DNA of 64,000 nt from Liolophura sinensis. Taxonomy: Eukaryota > Mollusca > Polyplacophora > Chitonida > Chitonidae. The DNA lies in assembly GCF_032854445.1 (NCBI RefSeq), contig NC_088306.1, positions 25,577,764-25,641,763 on the forward strand. Direction: 5' to 3'. Below, in pieces: positions 10,597 through 22,531 of the stretch. Within the stretch, counting starts at the first letter, position 1; the number at the start of each line of letters is the position of its first letter. A program made the position numbers and the translations under genes. The notes beneath the pieces were generated by a model. The model saw only the letters and a list, made by a program, of their open reading frames with translations, had not been told where the DNA came from and did not search any database.

Positions 10597-11959
10597 TCCA
10601 CAGTTTATTCGTTAGTTCGCTGTACTCTGTAGAATGCCTGACAAACTGTGACAGAAATTCGTATTTTAAACTTACTAAAATGCGACAAAATTAACAACAT
10701 TATAAAGTTTATGTTTTACGTATGAAGACAAACGTTAACCAAAACAAAACTTTGACAGCACGTATGAATACATACTTGAAAACTTTCAGTAAAAATATTT
10801 TTCTGGTTAACGTTGGTTTTCACACTGTAAATTAAAAACACAGTTTGAAAGAAATATTTACGTTTTTAATGGTGGGTTTATTACTTGGCAGCCATCTATT
10901 TTATGGTCATATAACATTCAGCTTTATGCTTTTCATTCGTAAATTTACAAAATTGTGATGGGATTTTGAAATTTTGCACTGTCTTATCCTACCTCTCTGG
11001 GGCCGATTTTCCGCCTTACCACACCAGATACGTTACAAAATCAGTATACAAGATGCTACAACAAAAATGAACGCTATAAAATTAGTTCATAATAGAACGT
11101 TCAATCACTTGGTTGTAATTAAACACTTTATGCACTCGTTGACAGGCTGCCGAGATGTTCAATCATATTTGCCATTACCGGTAAAACAACAACAACATGT
11201 ACGAGTGAAGGAAGATCAATCTCTCCATGTGTCAGATAGAGGCAATATTTTGGCCACGCGAAATGAAAACACAACACCATTTGCCTCCAAAGATAATGGT
11301 CAAGCAAGCCAGATAATTTGTCAAAGAAACCGTTCATGGGAGGAACCACATGAGGTCAGATTATATCCGATTATATCCGAGTTTGCCCGCTGTTTATGGC
11401 ATTCATAGCGCGGACCTCAGCATGGAGCTAAACCACTGCCACAGTGCAGGGGTGTCCGGACAATAACCAGCTACACCTGATTAAAGAACAATAGTCACTG
11501 CTACTGACCAATAATGTTCACACTTCACTTGTCATCACAAAGTGGCAGGTTGTAACTTTTAATCACTACCTAAACTATTGAAGTCGGGTACTTGCTATTT
11601 GGAAATTTTTGCATGTCCGATGCGGCAATCAGCATTACTGTTGAAAATCTCGGCCGCTCAGGACAGGCTGATATAGAATTTGATGGCAAAATATAATGGC
11701 CGCTGGACGCGTTGGACAGGTGCCCACATATTACAGGTCGTTTAACATGGAAAATTGTTTGGTCGCGGCAGAGAGTGGCCGCTTACGGAAGATGGACGCT
11801 GATTACAGGTGGCCGTAGGTAAAGGTTTGACTGCACTTTTATGCTGTTTTAACAGACTATTTGTGCCATATTCACTGGAATAGTCTGCCGAAGTAACTGG
11901 CATCACTCAGACTTTCTGTTAAATAATCCGTAAAATTTAAGACATTGTACATTCACGGC
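10597..11959. other. Non-coding stretch with no recognised gene
   Basis: An open frame at 10974-11408 (+) and its antisense counterpart have no domain I recognise and no clear splice context. ggattatatccgattatatccgag near 11365 is a small direct repeat. Nothing else is supported. Confidence 0.4.
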
Positions 11960-12750
11960 TGGTAGGGCAACGCTACATGTTGTTTTAATGGAAACGCTAT
12001 GCCGGTATTCATAGCTGATACATGCACGAAATACGACATCCACTTTTTGTAAACGAACCGCTACACCAACTTCCCGTTATGGAACGCTACATCCACTGTT
12101 TGCAAAAGAAACACTACATCCGCTGCTGGTAATGAAACGCTACGTACACTGTTTATAGCGGAACGTTGCGTTTACTGTTTGTAATGGAACGCTGCTAATA
12201 CGGTCTGTTATTTAACGCTGCATTCCCTTAATTTATGTGAAAGGTAAAACTACATTCACTGTTTGTAATGTAACACCAGAGAGGACGTTTGTTATGAAAC
12301 GCCACAATCCTCGGTTGTTATATGGAACGCTGCAAACACTGTAATGAAACGCCACGATCGTCGGTTGTGGTATAGACCGCTGCCAACATTGTAACGAAAC
12401 GCCACAATCTTCATTTGTTATGGAACACTGGAACACTGTTTTTAACGAAACGTCACATTCGTCGTTTGTTATGGAATGCTGAAAACATTGCTTGTAATGA
12501 AACTCCACAGTTGTCGGTTGTTAAGGAACGCTGCAAACGCTGGTTGTAGCCAAACACCACAATCGTCGTTTGTTGTATGGAACGCTACAAACACTGTAAT
12601 GAAACGCCACAATCATCGGTTGTTGTGGAGCCCTGCGAACACTATAAGTGAAGAAGCGCCACAGTCGCTGTTGTTATGGAACACTTCAAACATTATAGTG
12701 AATCGGCACAATCGTTGTTTGTTATGGAACGCTGTGAACACTGTTTGTAA
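11960..12750. repeat. Diverged minisatellite, units of about 50 bp
   Basis: Units centre on gaaacgccacaatcgtcgg and ggaacgctgcaaacactg, spaced roughly 49-53 bases, with about 14 recognisable units and many substitutions. Short frames on either strand (12233-12508 -, 12476-12820 +) simply follow the repeat. Confidence 0.75.
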
Positions 12751-13170
12751 TAATCCGTTTCATGTGACATTGGATTTCATGTTAAATATTTGTAGATGTT
12801 CACGACTGTATGTATCATGATAAAAACTACCTTGTCCGCCCCCTCCCCAGCCTACCTCCAACAGACTTATTATCCACCTCTTTTACATTCACAGTGTCGT
12901 GTTTTCTGTATGTTAACAAAACAAGAACTATTTAAAATATAAGGGCTTACCTACACTCAATTTGATTGATTTTAACAGGAAGACTGTTGTCTGAGTGATG
13001 CTAGAATGTACTCTGTTATTTTAACAGAATGTATTCTGTTATTATAACATAATATTGTCATATTTAACACAATATCCTGTTGGCCTAATAGAATGTTTAT
13101 GTTGAATTAATAGAATATGTGTGTTCTTTTTAACAGAATTGTCTGCTTCAATAACAGATTACATTTCTAG

Positions 13171-13387
13171 TTTTTATTTATTTATGTATTTATTTATTTA
13201 TTTGTTTTATTTGATTGGTGTTTTACGCCGTACTCAACAATATTTCACTTATACGACGGCGGCCAGCATTATGGTGAGAGGAAACCGGTCAGAGCCCGGA
13301 GAAACCCACGACCATCCGCAGGTTGTTGCATGACCTTCCCACGTACGGCCGGAGAGGAAGCCAGCATGAGGCCACGGAGACCCCGAA
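13171..13387 (-). mobile_element. SINE-1 copy with internal deletion
   Basis: The tail and middle are normal, but the segment between catga and ggccacgg (most of the tRNA head) is deleted, leaving the first bases of the head joined to the middle. Flanked by tacatttctag (13160-13170) and tacatttccag (13388-13398), one mismatch in 11. Confidence 0.85.
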
Positions 13388-13597
13388 TACATTTCCAGCA
13401 ACACTCAGATAACAGTTTCTGTTAAATTTAACAGATTAGATTTTGACAGTAGCTATGTAAGTACGCTTCCTGAAATTGACCCCTGTGCGCTTGTACTTAA
13501 AAGTGGCTAGTGACCTTGCGTGTTCAACTTAAGTGTTCATTAAATGTTAAAAAACACTTCAACCACAAGTAAAGGTCGGTGTGAAATACCTGTACCC

Positions 13598-13755
13598 AAA
13601 TACGTGGAAAGGTTTGCCAGCAAACAGGGGATAGTCGTGGGTTTCCCCCGATCTGTGACGGGTTACCTCCTAAAGTAATGGTGGCCGACGTCGTATAAGT
13701 TAAATATTCTTGAGTACAGCTTTTAACACCGATTAGATAAATAAATAAATAAATA
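13598..13755 (+). mobile_element. SINE-1 copy, 5'-truncated and diverged
   Basis: Starts in the acgtggaaaggtttgccagcaa part of the middle and ends acaccgattagataaataaataaat. It differs from other copies at many sites. aaatac on both sides may be a short target duplication. Confidence 0.75.
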
Positions 13756-14196
13756 CTTCCGTGATACACAGGACAAATAAACGCCTGCAAATCCAGGACT
13801 TCTTACAGGCGTAGCTAAAACTCTGCATTCCATTTTCCATTGTTCTGTGCTTGTACGATTTGATGTTATTGGTTTTTATCAACAATTCGATAATTCTGGT
13901 CGTATAATCACAGTACCGGTGTAACAAAACACCTACAGCGTCGATAGTGTGCTAGCAGGCAAAGGGTTGTCTCGAGTAACCGGTTAAATATGGCCTCTTT
14001 ATCGATTTACCCCAAGGGTCTATACATCTCTTTTACGCGGAACGTTACTCGGTGGATTTCCCTATCTGGCCATAGGCTTGAAATATTGCCAATCTGTTGT
14101 TACACCCTAATCATTCAGTCATTCATTCGAATCACCTGAGCCATACAGCAAATCTCAATTGCTCAGGACCAATAAGTATGTGCTCGAATCCAGCTC

Positions 14197-14482
14197 ACCA
14201 GCCAAATAGTACACTTGGTAGAGCGTCCGCGTCGGGAGCGGTAGATCCAGGGTCAATCCTAAGACCTTAAAAGAGGATGTTGTAACTTCCTCGCTTGACG
14301 TTCAGCGTGACGGGGATAGTGTAACAACTGGTTGACCCGTATCAGTATAATGGCTCGGGTAAAGAGCGGTGAAAATCCCGCCCTGCAACAAGGAGGCACA
14401 TTACATGCAATCTCAGGATTCCTTCGTCGTCATATAACTGAAAAATTGTTAAGTACGGCGTTCAACCTTGAGCACTCACTCA
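14197..14482 (+). mobile_element. SINE-2 copy with internal deletion
   Basis: The head (agtacacttggtagagcg) is diverged, and the gcggcttacttgcc...gcactagat part of the centre is missing. The tail reads aaaaattgttaagtacggcgttcaaccttgagcactcactca. ctcgaatccagctc (14 bp) flanks it at 14183-14196 and 14483-14496. Confidence 0.85.
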
Positions 14483-14734
14483 CTCGAATCCAGCTCTGGT
14501 TGATTCAGCTAAATGCGGCTTTAGGTCAGTCTGAAGTTTCCTTCATTCATCGATCTAGCAGCCCTTACATATGTGACATATATTCTTGATTATATATACG
14601 CGTTCTGTACCAAGTAATTAAATACAGCAAGGACAATGGAAGGAGGAAAACAAATGGATGAAATTATTGCCTTTGCATTTTTTATAAAAATGCTTGCATT
14701 TTTTTGTAGAACTGGGCTACGTTAATCTTGAATC

Positions 14735-17700
14735 ATGGGAAATTCAGACAGCCAGCCCCCTATCCCACCTGGATCAACTGTGACGATGTGGCCCTCTCAG
14801 ATTCTCTTCACGCACGATAGTATCAGTCCGAACTTTCAAGACGGCCGATGTTTGACGGAAACATACGATGATATCGTATACAAACGACTCGACCCGTCCA
14901 CAAGGTCTATCCACCCCCTGGTGGTGACCTATCACAACGGAAAGTGGTGGGTTATTCGCGGTAAGTTGAACTTTGACCCGCCCATTCTGTCAGTCCCCGA
15001 TTGGTGACCTGTCACAAGGGAAAGTGGTAGGTTATTCGCGGTAAGTTGAACTTTGACCCGCCCATTCTGTCAGTCCCCGATTGGTGACCTGTCACAAGGG
15101 AAAGTGGTGAGTTATTCGCGGTGAGTGGAAACTCTGATCGCTCTTATCAGCCCCTTTGTTATTTGAGCTATGTTGAACAGGTTCACTCTAAATTAGCTCC
15201 TTGGTGGTGACTGTACAAAGTAAAGCGGTGGGTCATTTGAGTTGAAGCTATTTGAGATCATCTGAAATATTTATCTATGCGTAAATAAATACATATATGG
15301 GATCTATGATGCTTTTAGTCCAGTATACACAGTCCAAAATAAGCCGAGTCAGGAACGCTTCTGTGATAAAATTTTTCAAATATGGTGATATTTGCCCACC
15401 CGGCACATTCCATTATAACATACAAAGGTACACCTTTGGTTCTAGCATGAGACGTGGCAGCACTTCTTGTGCTGTGAGCACAAAACACTGATGTGTCTAT
15501 ACCATCTCATTTAAGAACTGTTTTAATCCATCTGCTTATGGTATCTCTGCTGACTGCATTATGAGGTTTCTGAAAACTGATTGGAAGTCGATTGTTCTCA
15601 GCTCTTAACCTTTCAGTCCGAGTAACATACTCTTTCAGATGTTCCACCAGACGATTATCCATATCATAAGCACATAATTCTATGGGTTTCAAATGCCGTC
15701 CAACCTTAGTCTGTTTTAACAGTTCCTTGATATTAAAAATACATTTGTTGTCTGTAAATATCATGTATTTGAAGTCTACGCTATGTAAAGTTTGGCATTG
15801 CTGAGCTGTCAGAAGGGCCAGTAACATTGTGAGTTTATGAGTCAGATCTTTAAGAGAAAGGTTTTCTGAGGTTGACATTGCTTGCAGATAGTCAAGCACA
15901 GTTGTGACATCGCAAGTTTGTGTGTATCTGGGAAATGACGGTCTGTCAGTAAAAACACCTTTTAATAGACGTGACACAACTGGTGGAGAACCCAACCTTG
16001 CTTGTTTCTCCGGCATGATCAACACAGCCAAGAGTGCTGACCGTGTCGTGTTCACAGCACTGTACCCTAAGTTTGAATCAGTAATTTATCCCCAAAAATT
16101 AATAGCTAATTCTACAGGTGGAGAAATGGGATCCGCCCTCTTGGAATAACAGTAAACCAACCATCTCTTAAGATATGAATCATACTGTTTGTGTGCTGTG
16201 TCTTGCCATGGGAGTAAGATGTACTGGATAGCTCTTTCTGAAATATTTCGACGTCCAAGGGATTGCCTGAGAAGAGACATGCCAACAGAGTTAACTCTCT
16301 GTGCAGAATATGAACTGCCTGTGGTTCGCTGGGAAGTGACAGTGTCCGTTTGCCCCTTGGTAAAACAACTGGATAGCAGGTCAGCATTCTCATCAACTTA
16401 GGAAACCATGTCTGCGTCGGCCAGTTGGGTACAATTATCCCTTTGCCCTCTTCCACCTACTGGAGTACTTTCTTCTGTCGACCAAAGTCCACCTGTCTTT
16501 ATCTGTCCATACACTGCCCCCCATCCGCTTAAGCAGACATCTGTATTTAATGTGACCTCAGGTGTACCCTGACTTACGACATTAAATGAACGGTGGATGT
16601 TCGTAACCCACCACTGTATGTCTTCCTTAGAGGTGGTAGAAATTTCCATGTGAGGATCGAAATCCCCTTTACTATTTTTCCAAGCTTCAGCCTTATCATT
16701 ATCCAGCTGACGATAGTATACAGGCCATAAATCACACCAGGAAACTTCACGTTATTAGTCCCAAACCTCTAGCCACTTCTCTTATTGATGGTAACGGTTT
16801 TTGAATCAAATCTGGTAGAAAGTTTTGGGTGTGCTCTGCTTTTTATGCTGTTTACCGTACTGTCATTTTCGCAGAGTCTAATACAAAACCTAAATAGATC
16901 TGTTGCTGTGAAAGCATTAGAGCTGATTTTACAGGGTACACAATAAACGCAATCAAGAGTATGTACAGAATCCCGCATATTACAAAATCAGTCATCAAAA
17001 GTGTCTCCTTTCAAATCTGAATCATCAATTTATGCAGAAGACCGGTGTCCTTTCTTACGAAGGGTAGCAAAGACCGGTTTTAGCAGTTCTGTGAATTTCC
17101 TACAGGATACCAGTCCATTATTTATTTATTTATTTGATTGGTGTTTTAGGCCGTACTCAAGAATATTTCACTCGTACGACGGCGGCCAGCATTATGGTGG
17201 GTGGAAACCGGGCACAGCCCGGGGAAACCCACGACCATCCGCAGGTTGCTGGAAGACCTTCCCACTTACGGCCGGAGAGGAAGCCAGCATGAGCTGGACT
17301 TGAACTCACGCCAGTCCATTAGGAAAGCATGTGTAATTGTAAAGATTACATCGCCACTGAAATTTTAGATACTTCTTAGAATCAGAACCAACAGAATTGG
17401 GTATTAGGCATCTTTTAGGTCTACAGAAGCCATGTAGCAGTTTTGTTTCATAAGTTTGATTGCAGAATAACGGCTGTCCATTTTGAAATGGTGGTACTCT
17501 ACCTGTTTATTCGGGCCTTTTAATTTCAATATCATTCTTGAGGTGCCATCTTTTTTACGCCGCAGAAATACAGGAGATATGTATCCTCCAGCTTCACGAG
17601 AAGAACGTTCAATGACACCTTTTTTGAGACGTTTCTGTATTTTATCATTAATAACCTGTCGCTCAGTGACTGACATTTTTATTTCATTGGGCGTTGTGGA

Positions 17701-20700
17701 TTGTTCTTGATATGAGACAAAATCCATACCCGAAACTTTCACAGTGTCTAAAAGTTCAGCATCAGAGGTATTTTTCTCCCATTCATGAAGAAATTGTTGT
17801 AATCTCACAGCATGGAAACTCTCCACTTTGACTTCCAAATATTATTTCAATTCTAAGATGTAATTCTTGAACTAAGTACTCACCTGAGGTTCAGATGCAT
17901 TATAACCATGTCCGGAAGCATTTACTTTTTCTCGGCATCCTTCCGGAACGATTTCTTTCTGAGGAAGTACTGGGACTGCCAGTGTTGATGTTGCCTGTAC
18001 CGAAATGGCTTCTTGTTGTTCCGGCCCCGGCCTAAAAAATTGACCTGGCCGTCACGTTCAGTCTTAGTCCTCGAAGCTACTGTGTAGCCTATTTTGTTAG
18101 TTTCTTTTACATCCTTCAGTTGTTTGCACAGTTCGTCCCCGAACAAATTGCTCATCATTGGCACATGAGGTGAACAGATTGCCGCATACCCCCTGATGAG
18201 CGCAGGTTTGATTTGTTTTCGGCGCATTAGTCGTATGTCACATGACTAAGAGGCCAATGGCGTCCGTAAACAAGGGCATTTGCTTGTCTACGTCACAACC
18301 GAAGTTTCCGTCAACGGGTTTCACCGTTCGTGCTCCGAAAACCATGTCAATGACCTTAGTGCCCGCAGAAGTTGCCCCATTTACTGATCTCTTCATGTTT
18401 GCCATGCGGTGTTCAGTTTTCCCCAGATTTCGGGATTTCCTTGGGCTATCATCATATTTTGACAATTCTCCGGTCGATTATGTTTCAGAAGCAAATCTTT
18501 CAGCTTCTCACCACCAAGACATTTGTCAAATCTCTTGTTGACCCGTCCACTTAGTTTTTCAGGGACAACAGAGCTGACTTTGTCATCACCTGAATACTCT
18601 GATTCAGTGTCATCAAGGATGTCACATTCTGGCATCATTATTGTCGTTGAATAGACCACTAACATCATCAGAGTCACTGTCGCTAATGGGGTGATCGGCT
18701 GACTGGCGTTTAGCCTGGCGGGTCGGTGTGTGATCGCCCAAGGATTTTCGTTTCCGTGAATCGCTATCTCCGTTGGAGGGTGCGGCCTGTGGTTCAGGGG
18801 TACGCCCCGCGGCAAGTGTCTGCCATGCCTGACCCATTTGTGACATTGATTCCGCTATTCCTTTCATACTATTGTGCATATGTCGCATAATATTAAGCAT
18901 CGTCGTCGTCCTGGCGTCATGACTGTCCGATCTAACCTGGGTTAGGTTAGATTTTGACGTAGGACACTCGTCATCCGAGTCTAATATTTTGTCACCCTCG
19001 GAAGCTGACAGGCGGCCATTGTCGCTGCACATGTCGACGTCGGTCTGACAATTCGGCTGTGCCATAATTTTAGAGATTTCTTTAACAAAATTTGCGACTT
19101 AATTGCTGTAAAGGCCTATATTGGTAGCAGGGTCTGCTACCAAATGGAAACAGAATATAAAAACAAAACGAGAAAGGTCTTCTCGTCGACAACAGTTCAG
19201 ATCGGCTGTAGGTTACATCCGCCGTTGCTGAGACTATTTGGAGCTCTGATGCTTGAATAGCACGTGCGATCTCACATGGTTCCGTAGTTACGTAACCATG
19301 ACACAGTAGAATTTGTAGTTTAACAAGAGCGTACGGTGACTGAAAAAACACAGGGTGCATTTCATTGGATATCAGCGGTGCGATCCTGACCAATCCAATG
19401 CAGGATCGTGCGATTAAATGGTCTAAACATTGGGCTAATATATGTGAATCTGCACCGAAATCCCTTGTGTGGATAAATAAGATTGTCATTTGAAATAAAT
19501 GTATTAAAGTGGTAGTTTTAATGAAGGCAGAAATGTCCATTCTCTTGTATTTGTTTATTTGTTTGGGAATTCCACACCATCTTGTGACATATAACCCGAG
19601 AGGAAGCCAGCACGTGCCACCGCGTTGAAGAGTGGCCCCCCAGGTCATTCTGTTGCGCCAGCGGTTCTGTTTTAGAACGGTGGAACTATCCCCCCCCCCC
19701 CCACCCACTCCCCCTTACTCTAACACGTAAAATATCGCTTGTCGGAAACATGCCATTCTTTAAGAAAATAAGGAATCGCAAATGTTCTCACGTGTCACGT
19801 CTGCATTTCCCTTTGCATTGTCTGAATGTGTATATTAAATGTGATGACAAACTCTAGACCAGTGACGTCTAATCTCTTGCAGTTAAAATAACTGTATCAA
19901 GTTTTGTCTACTTCTTCTTAAGCCATGGTGTTCGAGTGCGTGTAATGTGCTACTATTTTGGCATTTATATGTACATATTTATATGTAGGACAAAACCCTA
20001 GTTGAGTTTTATTTTATTTTATTTTATTTTATGTATTTGATTGGTGTTTCACGCCGTGCTCAAAAATATTTCAGTTATACGACGGCGCGGGACCTCAATG
20101 GCTTAGTTGGTTAGCGCGCTAGCGCAGCGTGATGACCCAGGAGCCTCTCACCAATGCGCTCGCTGTGAGTTCAAGTCCAGTTCATGCTGGCTTCCACTCC
20201 GGCCGCACGTGGGAAGGACCTCCAGCAACCTGCGGATGGTCGTGGGTTTCTCCAATTCCTGCCACCATAATGTTGGCCGCGGTCGCATAAGTGAAATATT
20301 CTTGAGTACGGCGTAAAACACCAATCAAATAAATAAAAAAAATGTCGACCAGTATTATGGTGGGAGAAAACCGAGGAAACCCTCGGCCATCCGCAGGTTG
20401 CTGACAGACATTCCCACGTACGCCCCCCCCCCATCCCCTCCCACCCCCTTTTCCTAACTGAGGCAAATTGACAAGAGTATATTTCACGGGTTACATGTTA
20501 CCATTTGTTATTTATTACACGGTTGTCACTTCTCTGCCTATTCTTTTTTTATGCTGTTGTCTTTTTATATTCAGCATGTAAGTGAAATACACATCTGGCA
20601 TCACCCTGTCTGTCCGTCCGTCTGTCTGTAGACACGATTTTGTCTATGCATCTCCTCTCAAACTACTGAGCTGATTTCAATTAAACTTACCATACAAAAC

Positions 20701-21821
20701 GTATGGTATCTGAATTTGTGCATGTTTAAGTTTAGTGGCAATCTGGTAAATTATTTTCATAATTACTGCGTGATAATGATTTCCATGTATTCAGATGTAG
20801 TCCATAAATCTCCTCCCAAACTACAGCACCGATTTCTCTTAAACTTACCATACATCTTGCCTATCACCTGAAGCTGTACATACTTATCTGTAATCTCAGT
20901 CTGGTAATCATTTTCATAATTACCGCCATTTATGACCTTGTGTAATAACATTTTCCATGTATTCAGATTTTGTCTTCCTAAAGCACTGAACCTAATTCCA
21001 TGACACGTATTATATGTCTTCCCCATCATCTAAACCTGTACGTGCTTACGTTTAACTGCAACTGGGTAATTGTTTTCATAATTACTCCCGTCCAGGTACT
21101 TATAGTGGATTGTCATGCACTATTCTGATCGAGACATTTCTCCAATCAAGTTGGATGTACTAGTAGCGCAATCAGTGCACACGACGAAAGACCTATGAAA
21201 CAATCTGTATGAAGCCAAACTTAGCAACACGAAGTCCTGTTGTTTCATTTAAAGTTTTCTTTGTTTTATTTTTGGAAATGTTGGGAGATAGAAGAGATGT
21301 AGTTCAGACGTCCGGATTCTAGTTTGATATGCTGTAGAAAAAAGTGAGGATTCCATGTGGTGGCACGGCACCTCGTGAAAGTTAGGGGATGTATACTTTC
21401 GAGTTTGAAGTTGACAAATTTCTCACAATAACAGTAAAGAAAATCAGTGCGCTCGTGTAACCTAAGAAAATTAAAAATGGACGCTTAAGCCTATCAGCGA
21501 CACTAAATAATCCTTGTAGGTAATAGACGTCTGTACCTGTACAAGGATCTAGAGAAGCGACGATTCGTCAGAGAGGTGCTGGTAACAACGGAACTGTTTG
21601 ACGAGGCTTTGTACAACAGACAGTTCTCCTCGAGGACACATGGAGCCTCCGCAAGAGTGAGAGGTGCCCCGAACTTTGACAGAGAACTGGATCGAATTAT
21701 ACAAAAATGGAACCGGGAAAATGGCGGTGAGCAAATCGTCTATACATATATATTTTTATCTACAACCGTTTTTACAATTAAGTGTGAACTTGAAAATTGG
21801 TATAATTATTTTATTTATTAA
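14735..21821 (+). CDS. ParB/sulfiredoxin-like fold protein, predicted N-myristoylated
   Basis: Exon 1: 14735-14960, after acceptor tttgtag ending at 14709. It begins MGNSDSQ, which fits the N-myristoylation rule (Gly2, Ser6). Exon 2: 21520-21726, after acceptor ccttgtag. Splicing GTTATTCGCG to GTAATAGACG gives ...GKWWVIRGNRRLYLYKDLE in phase 1. The segments PSQILFTHDSIS, FQDGRCLTETYDDI, IHPLVVTY and the NRRL(Y/W) strand followed by a Lys/Glu helix fit the ParB/sulfiredoxin-type domain of small animal and fungal proteins I recall. That family call is from memory. The function is unknown, possibly nucleotide binding. After exon 2 either GTGAGC at 21727 is used as a donor, or the frame runs on to a stop at 21819-21821 (175 aa). 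The 6.5-kb intron holds the DIRS-like element. The splice donor of exon 1 is triplicated. Confidence 0.65.
14923..15128 (+). repeat. 80-bp tandem triplication of exon 3' end plus splice donor
   Basis: ggtgacct starts units at 14923, 15003 and 15083, spacing exactly 80. Each unit holds the last 38 bases of exon 1 (ending cgcg) plus 42 bases of intron, so the donor occurs three times: GTAAGTTG at 14961, the same at 15041, and GTGAGTGG at 15121. Reading past the first donor hits TGA at 15005-15007. Confidence 0.9.
15507..16280 (-). pseudogene. Tyrosine recombinase, truncated and frameshifted
   Basis: The N-terminal SAM-like part (SLLRQSLGRRNISERAIQ... WQDTAHKQYDSYLKRW) and the catalytic domain start (LTHKLTMLLALLTAQQCQTLH) are in two frames. 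In this position the family normally reads GQR or similar, with the first catalytic Arg. Here it is Gln. The frame stops after VSRDTISRWIKTVLK, before the HxxR and Tyr motifs. It cannot be active. Confidence 0.82.
16398..17838 (-). pseudogene. RT and RNase H of the DIRS-like element
   Basis: RT starts with PVFLRRKKDGTSRMILKL and ...KQNCYMASVDLKDA (motif A). After the nested SINE the reading resumes FTELLKPVFATLRKKGH, then SA-stop-IDDSDLKGDTF. The Tyr of the Y(I/V)DD active site is replaced by TAA (plus-strand 17030-17032). IREVARGLG and the RNase H segment LNTDVCLSGWGAVYGQ follow, after further frame changes. It is multiply inactivated. Confidence 0.85.
17121..17310 (-). mobile_element. SINE-1 copy nested in the DIRS-like element, 5'-truncated
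   Basis: ccagtccatta (11 bp) flanks it at 17110-17120 and 17311-17321. It runs from the (aaat)n tail to the gagttcaag B-box region and lacks the first part of the tRNA head. Its sequence is close to the family consensus, so the insertion is recent compared with the decay of its host element. Confidence 0.92.
17922..19065 (-). pseudogene. Gag-like region of the DIRS-like element
   Basis: The frame from MAQPNCQTDVDM (19065) is acidic and Ser/Asp-rich, with a region SMSQMGQAWQTLAAG and SDSDSDDVSGLF. It then continues across at least two frameshifts (18815-18393, 18465-18238, 18227-17922). The end is basic (GRGRNNKKPFRYR...). No zinc knuckle is seen, which fits DIRS-like gag. The assignment rests mainly on its place upstream of RT. 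Confidence 0.65.
19066..20009. other. Non-coding stretch upstream of the DIRS-like gag
   Basis: This may contain the 5' terminal repeat of the DIRS-like element, but I could not match it to sequence on the far side. A long C run lies near 19689-19702. The open frame 19082-19708 (-) has no recognisable domain. Confidence 0.35.
20010..20420 (-). mobile_element. SINE-1 copy split by another SINE-1
   Basis: The tail part (attttattttatgtatttgattggtg...cgacggc) lies at 20010-20087 and its continuation (accagtattatggtgggagaaaaccgagg...) at about 20344-20420. A plus-strand SINE-1 sits between. Only the tail and middle domains are present. No clean target duplication is visible. Confidence 0.8.
20090..20335 (+). 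mobile_element. SINE-1 copy nested in an opposite-strand SINE-1
   Basis: A full structure from gggacctcaatggcttagttgg through the B-box (gagttcaagtcc) to aacaccaatcaaataaataaaaaaaa. Nesting in the opposite orientation makes an imperfect hairpin between the two tail domains. Confidence 0.88.
20590..21095 (+). repeat. Three tandem units of about 160 bp
   Basis: ttttcataattac(t/c)(g/c)c recurs at about 20753, 20910 and 21073. Each unit also holds ctcc(t/c)(c/t)aaactac... and ttaaacttacc. A run of (gtcc/gtct)n at about 20609-20628 opens the array. It lies in the ParB-like gene's intron, upstream of exon 2. Confidence 0.7.
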
Positions 21822-21945
21822 TTTGAATGGTGTTTTACGCCGTACTCAAGAATATTTCACCTTTACGACGGCGACGAGAATTTTGGTTGGAGGAAGTCGG
21901 GCAGAGCCAGGGGGAAACCAACAACTATCCGCAAGCTGCTGACAG
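21807..21945 (-). mobile_element. SINE-1 fragment, diverged
   Basis: The tail (gaatggtgttttacgccgtactcaagaatatttcac) and middle (ggaagtcgggcagagccagggggaaacc) are recognisable. The head is absent. Its start abuts the possible terminal stop codon of the ParB-like gene, so the gene's last codons, if exon 2 is read through, approach the SINE. Confidence 0.78.
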
Positions 21946-22531
21946 ACTTCGGTATAATAAAGACCGAACTAGGCATCAATTAACTTAAAGGATATATGGA
22001 ATGGTAGTGTGAAACGAAGAGTATGGCTTTAGAAAATGGAGAAAAATATGGAAAGTGGGGGGGGGGGGGGCAGTTTGAGGCATATTTCGTACATCCTAAT
22101 AAGCCCTCTATATTATGCATATTCTCTGTTAGTGTTCGGGAATATTCCGAAATGACGTCATCGATGAACATACCGTCACCGTTGATGTTACCACATCAGT
22201 TTACTCAGTTTCTGCCCTGTCTGCCCTGACCGCTGGGGCCTTAGAAAAAAGTTAAAAGCATTTTTACGCCCTAAGAAGTATGTGTAAGATGAAGGATTAT
22301 CAAACACTGTCAAAGACAATAGGTCGATTTATTTTGATTCTTTAAGATTTTTATCAACCTGGTAAAAGGCATTTGAAACGTTTGATTCTATGGTGGCCCT
22401 TTCTGACCGTATTACGTCTTGGGAGACCTTTTATGTCACATAGCATACACAGACTGCTCGACTTCTGCATTCCAAATGCCTATTCTGTATTTTCATAATG
22501 TATAGGTTACTTCCCCTGAAGGAAGGTGTCA

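Larger units (their letters stand above)
15507..19065 (-). mobile_element. DIRS-like (tyrosine recombinase) retrotransposon, decayed
   Basis: Order on the minus strand: gag-like (19065-17922), RT and RNase H (17838-16398), a linker with NWPTQTWFPKLMRML, then a tyrosine recombinase (16280-15507). This gag/RT-RH/YR order marks DIRS/Ngaro-type elements. No DAM-type methyltransferase segment fits between RNase H and YR. Inverted or split direct terminal repeats were not found by eye. A SINE-1 is nested at 17121-17310. The element lies inside the intron of the ParB-like gene, antisense to it. Confidence 0.85.

Noticed and set aside
10974-11408. 144-codon plus-strand open frame
   Set aside because: No recognisable family and no splice or promoter evidence. 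Its composition is like the surrounding sequence.
19082-19708. 208-codon minus-strand open frame upstream of the DIRS-like gag
   Set aside because: It starts in a poly-G/C run and has no motif. It may be part of the element's terminal region but cannot be supported as a gene.
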